NCBI GenBank assembly: GCA_047967505.1
Contig: CM106540.1
DNA from: Dipteris shenzhenensis
Taxonomy: Eukaryota > Polypodiophyta > Polypodiopsida > Gleicheniales
Reading direction: 5' to 3' (one strand)
DNA: 64,000 nucleotides
Translations under genes and position numbers: made by a program
In this document: piece by piece, positions 1-13,428 of the stretch
How the letters are laid out: each line of letters begins with the position of its first letter
How positions within the stretch are numbered: position 1 is the first letter of the stretch
Notes under the pieces: generated by a model
Seen by the model: the letters and a program-made list of their open reading frames with translations, nothing else
The model's database searches: none
Told to the model about the DNA's origin: nothing

Positions 1-313
1 TATTACTATTTGTAGAACACTTGAGATATCATCACCTCTTAATACAAGACCATTCTTACTATTTGTAAAACACTTGAGATATCATCACTCCTTCCCTTCA
101 GCCACTAAGAGGTACCTTATACTTTTGTAGAACACTTGAACCATTCTTACTATTTGTAGAACACTTGAGATATCATCACCTTTTAATACAAAACCATTCT
201 TACGGTTTGTATAACACTTGAGATATCATCACCTCTTAATATAAGACCATTCTTAGTATTTGTAGATCACTTTAGATATCATCGCCTCTTAATACAAGAC
301 CATTCTTACTATT
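1..313. repeat. Tandem minisatellite, unit about 57 bp
   Basis: Five to six imperfect copies of a unit containing ACTATTTGTAGAACACTTGA followed by GATATCATCACC and TTAATACAAGACCATTC. One copy is interrupted by a short unrelated stretch at about 90-135. The array begins at or before the window edge. No coding potential is seen. Confidence 0.85.
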
Positions 314-365
314 TGAGAGATTAATGGATTAAAGGTTTGAAGCTCATAGGAGACAAAGGAAGAGA

Positions 366-530
366 AAGTCAGTTTCAACATGAGGACAATAAAACTAATT
401 GGAATATTTTGACTTATGTATTATACCTTTTTGAAGACTATGAATTTAAGTCAATTTCAACATCAGGATGATAAAAATAATTAGAATATTTTGAATTATG
501 TATTATATATTTTTGAAGACTATGAATTTT
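366..530. repeat. Two-copy tandem duplication, 82-bp unit
   Basis: Copy 1 (366-447) and copy 2 (448-530) both start AAGTCA(G/A)TTTCAACAT and end TTTTTGAAGACTATGAATTT. They differ at a handful of bases, so this is a simple local duplication in AT-rich DNA. Confidence 0.8.
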
Positions 531-2432
531 AATGAGGAGAGGCATGCACACTACTTAGTAAATACACTAGTACTACTACTAGCCTACAATTATTAAGCCT
601 AGTAGCACCAGTGTGATTTTGAGCCTTGTATTAGCCTTTTGATAATTTTCTTTCATCGTTAGTGCAATAGAAATTATTCCTTCTATCAGAAGAATCTTGC
701 CAAATTTATTCAAAGTGATGATTTTGTAGTCTACAGCCACTATCCTTTGACTCTCAAAAATATATTAAATGTGAGCACCCATTTATCTTGTTTGATCAAC
801 CCTAGACTATGCTGCGATAGGACATTACTAGAACAAAAAAAATATGAATTGATATGGTGATGTTCGGTGTGAAATAACCAAATTAAGGATTTAATAAGAA
901 AGAAAACAATCAGAATCAATAGGCTATTCAATGGCTCAAATCTGCACAGAAATTATAATGTGCCTCCCAACTCTTATGCATTCCAGCTCCTCATGTTTGA
1001 CAAGAATGCTAACAATAATGAAATCACATTATCTTTAGTTTCAAAGTAAGCAAAGCACCAAAAATAAATGCAAACGTATTGGATGAGTAATAAATAGGTA
1101 TAGATATAGATAGACCTATATATATGTATTCATAGATATAATGATGATTAAAGTTGGACGGTCGTAATAATATTATGTGTACTATCATTGGGATTAGGAC
1201 TACTATTGGTAATATTGTATGTAGTAGTGGGAGAACTACCATTAAGGAACACTAAAATAAAATTACTAATGGTGGTGATAAAACTACCACCAGTAGTTTG
1301 GTAATTACCCCTAACATCTATAACAAATATTTGATGGGTAGCTAGTATTAGGTCAAAAGGCCCCAATTGTGCTATAATAATGGACCAAAAAAGGGAGTGC
1401 TATAGCATCACCTAAGGGTCACTTTTTATCCATGAAAGAAACAAGTCGGTGCAACCTAGGTCATACAGATCTAGGTCATGTGGAGTGGTTCGCGTCTCTT
1501 TCCTTGACAAAAAAGTTACACTACCTTTGATAGTAACTACAAAGATTGCTGCCATAGTGCCGTAGAGTAGCCCCTAGGTTGCACCATCATCCTTTTTTGC
1601 TTTTGAGCCATTAAGTTTGACCCACTAATTTTATGTAGAATTATTCTACTATATGTTCACATGTCCTTAATAGGATCTTGATATAATCCCTTCCATTGTA
1701 AGTACTTTTACTCTAAGTTTCACATATCCTTAACAAGCCACTAGGCTTCAACACAAATTCATTCTTATGTTTCAAGCCTCAAACTCAAACACCCTTGTAA
1801 AAGGGATAATGTAGTAAAGCTACATTCAATCCATCAAATCTTTTGAATAATAGTTCTATTGAAAATTCATGTATCATCAATAGGATTTCATCCATTATAT
1901 GTTCATTTGTCTTTAATAGTATGTCTAAATCTTCATGTATCTTCAATATTATTTCTCTCATGTGTTCCAATATCTTCAAAAGGATACCTTTATGGGCCAA
2001 ATGCAAGGTCTTTCCACATATTCTTAAGAATAAAAATTTTGGCCTTACGTTGGCAAGTCTATGGAATGAGGGTAAGGCCAAAGTCTCTGGTACGTTGCAT
2101 TAGGTCTTGATTAATTCTTCTTTAGGCTTGAATATTTAATGCATTAACTTCACAACTATTATTTATGCTTGAACTTGTAATGTATTAATTTCATGACTTA
2201 GGATTTTATGAAGTTATATCTAACATGTCCCAAATTTAATGGAAATTAATATCCTACATAACACAACAAAGTATCATCATATCCCTTCCCAAATCAATGC
2301 TACCTAGCAACTTTCCTGGCATTCTCACGGCGTTGCAGTTAAGTTAGCTATGATGAAGAATGTTGCCTGCCTTTGGAACCTCTTAGAGTTACTGTTATCA
2401 TGATCTAATTTCATGTACCCCAAAACTTGAGA
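531..2432. other. AT-rich stretch with no recognisable gene
   Basis: Only short open frames occur, and none has a recognisable motif. Around 1,850-2,000 there are loosely repeated ATTCATGTAT/CTTCAAT motifs that create overlapping small frames on both strands. I see no supported feature here. Confidence 0.6.
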
Positions 2433-2925
2433 CTTGGAGATTCCCATATCACACCAGCGGTAGCTATCTTGTCCATTCTCAATGCTAGTAAGAGCTAGAC
2501 CCCATAGACTGGTAAAAGAAGTCTTTTTGGAGGTTCAATTTTTTCCCTCCGTCTTCTATAGGCCCCATGATGAAATAGGATATATTCATCACCCTACATT
2601 TAATGCAAGAATTGACAACTTTTTTGGACCTGACTATGTAGTTTACATCCCAAAATTGGTGCTAAAATTGCAGACTGGGAGATTCCCATATCACACCAAT
2701 GGTAGCTATCTTGTCCACTCTCAACACTAGTAAGAGCCAGTCCCTAGAGACCGGTAAAAGAAGTCTTTTTGGAGGTTCAATTTTTTGCCTCCGTCTTCTC
2801 CGGCCCCATGACGGAATAGGATATATTCACCACCCTACATTTAATGCAAGAATTGGCAACTTTTTTTCGACATGACTATGCAGCTTACATCCCAAAATTG
2901 GTGCTAAAATTGCATACTGGGCATC
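2433..2925. repeat. Two-copy tandem duplication, about 243-bp unit
   Basis: The segment starting near GAGATTCCCATATCACACCA recurs 243 bp downstream. Both copies contain GGTAGCTATCTTGTCCA and the later ATTTAATGCAAGAATTG block. It lies directly upstream of the palindromic array and may be its degenerate edge. Confidence 0.8.
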
Positions 2926-3360
2926 TCCATTTGCCAGGGGGTGTCCCTAGTGACCCCTTGGACTTGCTCTATTTGTCTAGTTGTGTCTCTCCACAAAAAG
3001 GGGCCTATTTTCCCCATTTAGTAAAACTATATGCATCAATATGTATGTATGTATGCATGCATGCATGCATCCATGTATGTATGTACACACACACACACAT
3101 ATGTATGTATGTATGTATGTATGTATGTGTACTAAAACTACTAAAACTATATGCATCAAATAATGTTGTTGATCAATTTTTGGCATACCCCACCAAAATC
3201 AAGACCCCCATTGCAAAGAAAGGTAAGGAACACAAGTGCTTGTTCTTATGCTCATGAGACAACAAAATGCATGACATAGGCAATCAATGGGGTCTTACTT
3301 TTGATGTTTGTATGTATGTATGTATATATATGTGTATGTACATACATACATACATACATA

Positions 3361-3361
3361 C

Positions 3362-3422
<61 letters not shown>

Positions 3423-3535
3423 CATGTATGTATGTATGTATGTATGTATGTATGTATGTGTGTGTGTGTATGTATGTATGTATGTATGTATGTATGTATG
3501 TATGTATGTATATATATATATGTATATGTATATGT
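3361..3535. repeat. (TG)n and (TATG)n microsatellite
   Basis: About 58 bp of uninterrupted TG dinucleotides is followed by long TATG tetranucleotide runs, preceded by CATA runs on the same strand. The opposite-phase CATA/TATG blocks are themselves self-complementary. This is the hypervariable segment of the first array unit. Confidence 0.95.
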
Positions 3536-4131
3536 TGATGCATATATGTATATATTGATGTATATATTGATGCATACAATTTTGATATATGGAGAAAATG
3601 GACATGAAAACCATTTAAATTAATTCTTGTCGTTCGATTTGATATATGACATGATCCTATTTGGATTTGTAAGTCCAAAGATATGGGGTCCTACTTTTAG
3701 GGCTTGAATGCCTAAAATAGGGAGCGCGTTAACTCGCTACCTATTTCATGCATTTAGGCCTCAAAAGTAGGACCCCATTGGCAACACAATGGGGTCCTAC
3801 TTTTGAGGCCTAAATGCATGAAATAGACAGCGCGTTAACACGCTACTATCTTTGGACTTGCATATCCAAATGGGGTCATGTCATATATCAAATCGAACGG
3901 CAAGATCCAATTTAGATGGTTTTCATGTCCATTTTCTCCATCAACTAAAACTATATTAATCAAATAATGTTGTTGATCAATTTTTGGCATACCCCTCCAA
4001 AATCAAGACCCCCATTGCAAAGAAAGGTCAAGAACACAAGTGCTTGTTCTTATGCTCATGAGACAACAAAATGCATGACATGGGAAACCAATGGGGCTTA
4101 CTTTTGATGTTTGTATGTATATGCATGTACA

Positions 4132-4167
<36 letters not shown>

Positions 4168-4239
4168 TATATATATGTATGTATGTATGTATATGTTGAT
4201 GCATATATGTATATATTGATGCATACAATTTTGATATAT

Positions 4240-4620
4240 GGAGAAAATGGACATGAAAATCATCTAAATTGGCTCTTGTCGTTCGATTTGATATATGACA
4301 TGACCCCATTTGGATATGCAAGTCCAAAGATACGGGGTGCTACTTTTAGGGCCTGAATGCCTGAAATAGGCAGCGCGTTAACGCGCTGCCTATTTCATGC
4401 ATTTAGGCCTCAAAAGTAGGACCCCATTGGCAATGGGGTCCTACTTTTGAGGCCTAAATGCATGAAATAGGCAGCGCGTTAACGCGCTGCCTATTTCAGG
4501 CATTCAGGCCCTAAAAGTAGCACCCCGTATCTTTGGACTTGCATATCCAAATGGGGTCATGTCATATATCAAATCGAACGGCAAGATCCAATTTAGATGG
4601 TTTTCATGTCCATTTTCTCC
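4240..4620. repeat. Near-perfect 381-bp palindrome (best unit)
   Basis: The left arm from GGAGAAAATGGACATGAAAA and the right arm ending TTTTCATGTCCATTTTCTCC pair over about 189 bases with only about three mismatches and almost no loop; the centre is at 4430. Each arm carries its own 34-bp perfect palindrome (4363-4396 and 4464-4497) whose core is GCAGCGCGTTAACGCGCTGC. The result is a hairpin of hairpins. Confidence 0.92.
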
Positions 4621-4829
4621 ATCAACTAGAACTATATTCATCAAATAATGTTTGTTGTTGATCAATTTTTGGCATACCCCCCCAAAATCAAGACCCCCAT
4701 TGCAAAGAAAGGTAAAGAACACAAGTGCTTGTTCTTATGCTCATGAGATAATAAAATGCATCACATGCGAAACCAATGGGGTCTGACTTTTGTTGTTTGT
4801 ACGTATGTATGTATGTATGTATATGCATG

Positions 4830-4874
<45 letters not shown>

Positions 4875-5579
4875 GTATATGTATGTATTTAATATGTATA
4901 TGTTGATGCATATATGTATATATTGATGCATACAATTTTGATATATGGAGAAAATGGACATGAAAATAATCTAAATTGGCTCTTGCCGTTTGATTTGATA
5001 TATGACATGACCCCATTTGGATTTGTAAGTCCAAAGATACGGGGTCCTACTTTTAGGGCCTGAATGCCTGCAATAGGCAGCGCGTTAACGTGCTGCCTAT
5101 TTCATGCATTTAGGCCTCAAAAGTAGGACCCCATTAGCAACTAAATCATGCATTTAGGCCTCAAAAGTAGGACCCCATTGTGTTGCTAATGGGGTCCTAC
5201 TTTTGAGGCCTAAATGCATGAAATAGGCAGCGCGTTAACGCACTGCCTATTTTAGGCGTTCAGACCCTAAAAGTAGCACCCTGTATCTTTGGACTTGCAT
5301 ATCCAAATGGGGTCGTCATATATCAAATCGAACAGCAAGATCCAATTTAGATGGTTTTCATGTCCATTTTTACCATCAACTAAAACTATATTCATCAAAT
5401 AATGTTGTTGATCAATTTTTGGCATACCCCCCCAAAATCAAGACCCCCATTGCAAAGAAAGGTAAAGAACACAAGTGCTTGTTCATAAGCTCATGAGACA
5501 ACAAAATGCATGACATGGGAAACCAATGATGTCTTACTTTTGATGTTTGTATGTATGTATGTATGTATATTTATGCATG

Positions 5580-5645
<66 letters not shown>

Positions 5646-6253
5646 TATATATGTTGATGCATATATGTATATATTGATGCATACAATTTTGATATATGCA
5701 GAAAATGGACATGAAGATCATCTAAATTGGCTCTTGCCATTTGATTTGATATATGACATGACCCCATTTGGATTTGTAAGTCCAAAGATACGGGGTCCTA
5801 CTTTTAGGGCCTGAATGCCTGAAATAGGGAGCGCGTTAACGTGCTGCCTATTTCATGCATTTAGGCCTCAAAAGTAGGACCCCATTGGAAACACAATGGG
5901 GTCCTACTTTTGAGGCCTAAATGCATGAAATAGGTAGCGCGTTAACGCGTTCCCTATTTTAGGCATTCAGACCCTAAAAGTAGCACCCCGTATCTTTGGA
6001 CTTGCATATCCAAATGGGGTCATGTCATATATCAAATCGAATGGCAAGATCCAATTTAGATGTTTTTCATGTCCATTTTCTCCATCAACTAAAACTATAT
6101 TCATCAAATAATGTTGTTGATCAATTTTTGGCATACCCCTCCCGAAATCAAGACCGCCATTGCAAAGAAAGGCAAGGAACACAAGTGCTTGTTCTTATGC
6201 TCATGAGACAACAAAATGCATGAAATAGGCAACCAATGGGGTCCTAATTTTGA

Positions 6254-6475
<222 letters not shown>

Positions 6476-7813
6476 GATGCATATATGTATATATTGATGC
6501 ATACAATTTTGATATATGGAGAAAATGGACATGAAAACCATCTAAATTGGCTCTTGTCGTTTGATTTGATATATGACATGATCCCATTTGGTTTGTAAGT
6601 CCAAAGATATGGGATCCTACTTTTAGGGCCTGAATGCCTAAAATAGGCAGCACGTTAACGTGCTACCTATTTCATGCATTTAGGCCTCAAAAGTAGGACC
6701 CCATTGGCAACACAATGGGGTCCTAGTTTTGAGGCCTAAATGCATGAAATAGATAGCGCGTTAACACGCTGCCTATTTTAGGCATTAAGGCCCTAAAAGT
6801 AGTACCCTGTATCTTTGGACTTGCATATCCAAATGGGGTCATGTCATATATCAAATCGAATGGCAAGATCCAATTTAGATGGTTTTCATGTCCATTTTCT
6901 CCATCAACTAAAACTGTATTCATCAAATAATGTTGTTGATCAATTTTTGGCATACCACCCCAAAATCAAGACCCCCATTGCAAAGAAAGGTAAAGAACAC
7001 ACGTGCTTGTTCTTATGCTCATGAGACAACAAAATGCATGACATGGGAAACCAATGGGGTCTTACTTTTGATGTTTGTATGTGTATGTATGTATGTATAT
7101 ATATGCATGTACATACATACATACATACATACATACATCTATATATATATGTGTATATATATATATATGTATGTATGTATGTATATGTTGATGCATATTT
7201 GTATATATTGATGTATATATTAATGCATACAATTTTGATATATGGAGAAAATAAACATGAAAATCATCTAAATTGGCTCTTGCCGTTTGATTTGATATAT
7301 CACATGACCCCATTTGGATTTGTAAGTCCAAAGATACGGGGTCCTACTTTTAGGGCCTGAATGCCTGAAATAGGCAGCGCATTAACGCGCTGCCTATTTC
7401 ATGCATTTAGGCCTCAAAAGTAGGACCCATTGTGTTGCCAATGGGGTCCTACTTTTGAGGCCTAAATGCATGAAATAGCAACACAATGGGGTCCTACTTT
7501 TGAGGCCTAAATGCATGAAATAGGCAGCGTGTTAACGCACTGCCTATTTTAGGCATTCAGACCCTAAAAGTAGCACCCCATATCTTTGGACTTGCATATC
7601 CGAATGGGGTCATGTCATGTATCAAATTGAATGGCAAGATCCAACTTAAATGGTTTTCATGTCCATTTTCTCCATCAACTAAAACTATATTCATCAAATA
7701 ATGTTGTTGATTAATTTTTGGCATACCCCCCCCAAAATCAAGACCCCCATTTTGCTGTATGTATGTAAGTGTGTATATATGTATGTATATACATACATAT
7801 ATATCTATATGTG

Positions 7814-7844
<31 letters not shown>

Positions 7845-8476
7845 ACACACACACATGTATCTATGTATGTATGTATGTATCTATATATATATATATATAT
7901 ACATACATACATACATATGTATATATTGATGCATATCTTGATGTATATATTTATGCATACAATTTTGATTGATGGAGAAAATAGGCATGAAAAACATCTA
8001 AATTGGCTCTTGCCGTTCGATTTGATATAGGACATGATCCCATTGGGATTTGTAAGTCCAAAGATACGGGGTCCTACTTTTAGGACGTGAATTCCTTAAA
8101 TAGGTAGCTTGTCAATGTGCTGCCTATTTCATGCATTTAGGCCTCAAAAGTAGGACCTCATTTGGTCCTACATGGGGTCCTACTTTTGAGCCCTAAATGT
8201 ATGAAATAGGCAGCGCATTGATGCGCTGCCTATTTTAGGCATTCAAGCCCTAAAAGTAAGACCTCGTATCTTTGGAATTACAAATCCAAATGGGGTCATG
8301 TCATACATTAAATGAAATGGCAAGAGCCAATTTAGATGTTTTCATGTCTATTTTATCGATTTAATAAAACTATATGCATCAAATAATGTTGTTTATCAAT
8401 TTTTGGCATACACCCCCAAAATCAAGACCCCCATTGGAAAGAAAGGTAAGGAACACAAGTGCTTGTTCTTATGTTT

Positions 8477-8570
8477 AGGAGACATTAAAAAAGAGGCCTA
8501 GTAGCCCAAAAATGGTAGCGCATCAATGCGCTATCATCGTTTGGTTTCCAGGTCTCTTTTTTGTTGTCTC
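8477..8570. repeat. Imperfect inverted repeat with GCGCAT...ATGCGC core
   Basis: AAAAAAGAGGCC...GGTCTCTTTTTT arms flank a central TAGCGCATCAATGCGCTA-type palindrome. It resembles the GCGC-TTAA-GCGC cores of the preceding array and marks the degenerate right edge of the array. Confidence 0.6.
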
Positions 8571-9095
8571 ACGAGCATACATATGGAGGTTATTCTACAA
8601 TATAACTAAGAAGTAGTATTGAAGTAGTTCTACAATTTGGATGCATTAAGAGCATTCATATAGCAAGGAAGAATATAATAATTGAATACATTTTTTTTCA
8701 ATACATATTGCTAGTGAGACTACCAAAAAGAGGCTCTACCCCGCATGATGTCTCTGGATACAGAATATGAGATTGCTTGATGCTTGGATTGCAGTGGGAA
8801 ACGTTGTGTGGGCAAAGCCACTATATGCCTCAAGTGTTGGAAATTGATGAATGGCTCAAGTGCTAGAATGTGCAAATCATGGCCAAAATCAAGACCCCTT
8901 AGAGATTCCATGAGGGCTACTACACACGTCACCTTTAGTCGAGGGCAGAACCATTCGTCATCATAGGCAGCAAGTTCATGGGACCCCATCCCATGATCCA
9001 AGGCATTATTCAAAGACAAAGTATTTCTGACCATTCCCAAATTGAGTTTGCCGATTCCTAATCTGATTGATTTCATTTACTGGACTTGCAATGCT

Positions 9096-9212
9096 TGCAA
9101 AGCCCTTGCTTAAGCTTGAATGAGCCTCTTGATTTTGGGGGTATAATGGTCAAAAATGGCTTAACACACCCAAAATCAAGAGGCTCATTCAAGCTTAAGC
9201 AAGGGCTTTGCA
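9096..9212. repeat. Perfect inverted repeat, 44-bp arms and 29-bp spacer
   Basis: The left arm 9096-9139 (starting TGCAAAGCCCTTGCTTAAGC) and the right arm 9169-9212 (ending GCTTAAGCAAGGGCTTTGCA) are perfect reverse complements over 44 bases. The spacer 9140-9168 is AT-rich. Transcription of either strand would give a perfect 44-bp hairpin. No gene overlaps it. Confidence 0.93.
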
Positions 9213-9303
9213 GGTCTTGTTTTTGGGTGGCAAAAGCATGAAAAATGATAGCGCATTAAGGTGTTGCCATTCTTATGCTTCCCCCCTCCAAAAACAAGAC
9301 CCC
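9213..9303. repeat. Second inverted repeat, 14-bp perfect ends
   Basis: GGTCTTGTTTTTGG at 9213-9226 pairs with CCAAAAACAAGACC at 9288-9301. Between them are partly complementary AAGCATGA/TTATGCTT blocks and a GATAGCGCATTAAGGTG centre. It abuts the 44-bp inverted repeat, so two foldback structures lie in tandem. Confidence 0.7.
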
Positions 9304-9362
9304 CAAGCTATTCATTGGAGACACCAAAATGAGGAGAAGGATGACATGAGGAGTAGAGGATC

Positions 9363-9545
9363 TGGCCAATGAGGGGAGGGACAGCCTTGGAATTGCCAGC
9401 AACAAGCATGATGCAAGGAGGTGAGAAGGCAAAGAAGCAAGGAGGTGAGGAGGTGAGGAAGCAAGGAGGCGAGGAGGCAAGAGGCAGTCTTGAAGGGCAA
9501 CAAGAGGGTGGAGGTGGCCGAAAGAGCAAGCAGGAAAGGGAGGGA
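9363..9545. repeat. Purine-rich low-complexity tract
   Basis: Irregular repeats of AAGCAAGGAGG(T/C)GAGGAGG. Long frames on both strands (Gly/Lys/Glu-rich on plus, Pro/Ser/Leu-rich on minus) are compositional artefacts. Confidence 0.75.
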
Positions 9546-11343
9546 TGGAGATTGCTTATAGGAAATGCTTGGATTAATGCTACAAATGCCATTTTTTTGT
9601 GTGTGTTTTGTAGCATGAAATTTTTATGGCATTTTTCTTTTAAAAAATACAACATTGTTGTGATTAATTGCACTACAAACAACTCAAGCCGTAAAGCACC
9701 ATGGATTAGTACAAAAATATACATCACAAATGGATGCATACACTCATATACATCACCGATGGATGCATACACTTATACTCACATCAATTTCCAATATTGT
9801 ATTAGATGGACCCTTAGCATATATGTGTGCATAGAAGACCATTTCCTACATTGATCCGTGATTTCATAGTTAAATTATTCCCTTTCTCACATTCTAACAT
9901 GTGAAGATCTTGTAAATTTCGGATATATAATATGGGTACTATGTTGATTGAGCTATTTTTCTAAGGGAATATTTTCAACTTAATTACTAAATACATACTT
10001 ACAATGGTGACCTGATTCCCATCTATATGTATAATCAAGTTTTACTTTGTGTTAAAATAAAAAGCTTTTGCATAAAGTTAAAATTCAAATAGTATTTATA
10101 TTTGTTTAAGACTACCCATTGAGCTGGCTCCTATCCTTATATTGAACATGATAATGTTCATAAAGATTTTATGAATACAAATAGATAGCATTGGCTCTCT
10201 TTTTAGTGGTTGGGAATGAACCCTAAAAGTATCCTAAAATGACTATGTATTCCCTTATTTGTAGCATGGAAGTGATCATGGTAGAGTGGCATAATCCCTA
10301 TTTTGCTTTTTTCATAGGTTCTTTTGCTACTCATGGTTGGCAGATACACCACGACATAGATCCGAATAGATATTTGGTTTTTTGCTTCAACTTGCTTGAC
10401 TAGACTTTCCTTGATGATTGTTCGATTGTGCATGATGAGTAGTCGCTGGCTTATTTGATGCATTAAGTGCAATGTTTTCCTTAAAGTTTTTCATACTACA
10501 GGATACGAGTTTGCTTATACAGGTGGAAATAGAAGCTTGTTAATGCCTAGTGCATATTTTTCGTTAGATGCAATAGGATACTAGTTATAGAGTGTCTTTG
10601 CCAATTATTTCACTTGAATCATGCTCCTCCTATGCTTGAGTTTGTGGTCACATATTGAGTTTAACATAATAGTCTACATGATACTGGATGAGCACTCAAC
10701 ATAGTGGTTAGATGCATTCATTTCTAGTTCTGATAGAACTATCATTCAGACATTGGTCATAATAGAAGTATGGAGGGCTAAAATCCTTTTTTGGCTCTCT
10801 AAGTTTTTTAAAGCATAGTATTGTCCAGATTACATAGGTATTTTCACTAAGCAAAATTAATCCTTATGATGAAAATGTGTTTTTTTTCTTTTGACATAGT
10901 TAGTTCTATTTCCATGTTTTTGGATCAAATGTATGGATGATCTTCTGCAAGCATAAAAGACATGATATGTATATGTAGCACATGATCATGTTTACATATT
11001 TTCAGTCATATATTCTACCTTGTGATCTATCATTATCTTGCTGTGTGGATGTTCAATCTGAGTAGTGTTTGCTTTTTTTATCGCAAATTTTATGTATTGT
11101 TGTGTCTCTACCTCTCCACAATGACTCAAATTGATAGTATGGGGATGAAAGAAAAGTTAATTGTGAGTTTTAGGCATGCCTTCATTGTTCGAATATGTTT
11201 AATTTGCTTATGATCACATCAATTGTTCCAATGATATTGAGAGGAATAAGATGCTGGATGAGGTTCTCGCTCGCTTGAAACCTATTTAATCTTGCTCGCT
11301 TATTTGGGGCTGCTCGCTTTTCTCCGCTCGCTTTTTGGTAATC
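9546..11343. other. AT-rich stretch with no recognisable gene
   Basis: Short frames only, including an 89-residue minus-strand frame at 10,203-10,472 with no motif I recognise. A cluster of CTCGCT motifs lies at 11,265-11,330, just before the Gypsy relic. Nothing here is supported as a gene. Confidence 0.6.
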
Positions 11344-11394
11344 CTCGGTGTGGTACGATAAGCAGCCCTAGATAGATCATCAAATTTTGAGAAG

Positions 11395-11670
11395 GAAGAG
11401 GAGCTGCAGAATGTGCATCGGCAAGGGGCTAATTTGAGGCAATTAGAGGGTGATATGGGGCGTCGATATGTGGATCAAGCAGAGGCGCTCCTTGATTTCT
11501 TGATTGCCACACAGGAAGACAATGGCAAATTCCAAGCTAGAATGACTCAACACGTGTTGAGTCACCTGATTGCAGGAACAAATGATGAAATTTGCCTCAA
11601 GATCAAATGGAAGAACCCTGAGACCATGGTGCGGGTGCAAGAAATCGCTCTAAAGTTCAACAAGGTTTAG
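11395..11670 (+). pseudogene. Gypsy gag capsid fragment
   Basis: An open frame includes a YVDQAEALLDFL block and later an IAGTNDEICLKIKWKNPETM block, resembling the C-terminal capsid part of Ty3/Gypsy gag (a 'FI.GL...L...V....P.T' pattern). The frame continues after a TAG into a Pro-rich stretch with repeated PPPRMY motifs, then shifts frame before the zinc knuckle. Upstream gag sequence is not recognisable. Confidence 0.7.
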
Positions 11671-12005
11671 TTTGACCCCGCTTCAAAGAAGACTATTGTT
11701 CCTCCTCCATCCTCTTGAATCTTACAACGTCTGCTAGGGATGTATTCACAACCTCCACCTAGAATGTATGGTCCTCCCCCAAGAATGTATCCTCAACAAG
11801 GTGTATATCCTCACCCTCCGCCTCCTCCGCCTAGAGGGTTTCCCCAACCTCACCCGCAAGCCCCTCTTCTTCCTACTCCCTAATCTCCTTTGCCCAAAGA
11901 ACCCAGTGTCAATGACCTTTCCAAGGCCCTGAAGACCTTAGGCTTGAGATGGTGGGCATCAGGAATCAAGCCAACCATCCTCTAAGAGAATGAGCCAATG
12001 ATGTA

Positions 12006-12047
12006 TGCTTCAACTGCCACCAGAGAGGTCACTACTGCACCAAGTGT
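12006..12047 (+). other. Retroviral-type CCHC zinc knuckle in gag relic
   Basis: Translation gives CFNCHQRGHYCTKC, an intact CX2CX4HX4C nucleocapsid knuckle that would bind packaged RNA. It is in a different frame from the capsid fragment upstream, so at least one frameshift separates them. Confidence 0.9.
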
Positions 12048-12496
12048 CCTAATGTTCCACAGGTAGATCTCCTATATGAATCAGGTGTTGAGGATTTAAA
12101 TGTGGAGATCCTTGACCTTAAGAAGAGAAGTCAGGGATCCCTCTCCAAACTGTGGACCTGGTCGACCAAAAAAGAAGGTATCCTTTTTAGAGCCTCTAGA
12201 GGCTGAGACGACAAGTCCACCAGTAGAGAATGCTAAAATAAGTTGTAGGAGTAAATGGACTACATCGGATTTCTCCATTGGATCAGGGCAAGAAGACTAT
12301 TCAGTAGTTCAAGACATTGACAATCGGTTCCTGAACATCACGCTTCCTCAGCTGATAGCACTAAGTCCTAAAGTGATGCGTGAGCTGTAGCAATGCAAGG
12401 ACATTCTACACGGAGGTCCAAAAAAAAGGAAAAGGTACAGGAGATTTCATCAATCACTGAAGACATTGATTGGCACCCACATACAGTAGATATCAT

Positions 12497-12810
12497 AGAT
12501 AATTGCTGCATCAAAAGTGTGTGTGTTGATGGCGGGGGGGGCATGTAATATTATGGTTCCCCGCATCATGAAGAAGCTGAATCTAAAATGTACAAGACAT
12601 TCTTCCACCCAAATCAAGGTAGCAGATGGATGGCAGCTTGCCACCACGGGAGTCATTGAAGATTTTCCTATCATAGTTAATGGGTTGACCACCACTGTCA
12701 ACTTCTATGTGGTCGACATAGAAGACATATTAAGAAGTTACCCCACCACACTCAAGAGAACTTGGTTGAGAAAGAGTGATGCAGTCAGCTCTATTGGAAA
12801 ACTAGGCTGA
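12497..12810 (+). pseudogene. Gypsy retropepsin fragment with G-tract frameshift
   Basis: The active-site region would read V-D-G-G-A-C-N-I-M, but a run of eight G (12,534-12,541) breaks the frame exactly there. The open frame therefore reads through the active site out of phase. Downstream residues (KVADGW..., TTTVNFYVVDIEDIL) fit the flap and C-terminal part of Gypsy proteases. Preceding sequence (12,300-12,390) ends in an ITLPQLIALSPKVM block that parallels the one before the protease at 59,966, so the two Gypsy lineages are related. Confidence 0.7.
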
Positions 12811-13066
12811 TGTCTTTTGGTGCTTCGAAGGAGAAGATTCTTGTTCAACCAAGTACAACAAAACCAAAAGAAGAGGAAGAGATAGAAAGTGACACCGTTT
12901 CATCCTCAGTGTCTAAGTCAATGGAGGATCCAGACGAGGGGGATGAGATTTTTAAAGAAGAGATTTACATGATGGAAGTGTCTCCTACACCACAGCCTGT
13001 AGTGAAGCTAATTGAGATTTCCCTGACCTCTTTGCAACCAGATACCACCACCTTCTCCATGTGACA

Positions 13067-13428
13067 GCCATAAAACATATGATAAAGTTGAAGCCTGATG
13101 CTAAGCCCATAGCTCATAAGTACCGAAGATAGGTACCAATTCAAACCGATGCAGTGTGTTTAGAGTTGCAAAAGTTAGTAGAAGCAAGATTTATTGTTCC
13201 TGTCCACAATACTGAATGGGTTTCACTAGTGGTAGTCACTCCCAAGAAGAACAAGAAGTGATGGGTCTGCATCATTGATTACAAGAAGCTCAATGCGACC
13301 ACAAAGAGGGATCATCATTGATTATAAGAAGCTCAATCCGGCCACAAAGAGGGATCATCATCCTTTTCCTTTCCAAGACATAATTCTAGAGAAGGTGAGT
13401 GGTCATGAGATACTTTTTGTGATGGCTA
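13067..13428 (+). pseudogene. Gypsy reverse transcriptase, 5' part
   Basis: The frame resembles the RT N-terminus: KPDAKPIAHKYRR, then LVEARFIVPVHNTEW, VVTPKKN and IDYKKLN, followed by RDHHPFPFQD. A TAG follows KYRR and a TGA lies in the KKNKK/W segment. A 43-bp segment is tandemly duplicated (13,271-13,313 and 13,314-13,356, three differences). The domain breaks off at the MITE and resumes at 13,740. Confidence 0.88.
13271..13356. repeat. 43-bp tandem duplication inside RT
   Basis: Two copies of the segment beginning ATCATTGATTA(C/T)AAGAAGCT, encoding the IDYKKLN...KRD block, lie head to tail with three differences. This shifts the frame and is a secondary mutation of the dead element. Confidence 0.92.

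Noticed and set aside
3252-3678. 120-127 residue frames rich in His/Thr/Tyr/Ile and Cys/Val/Met, with similar ones at 4.0-8.0 kb
   Set aside because: They are direct translations of TG, TATG and TA microsatellites, appear in several frames on both strands, and change length with the repeat.
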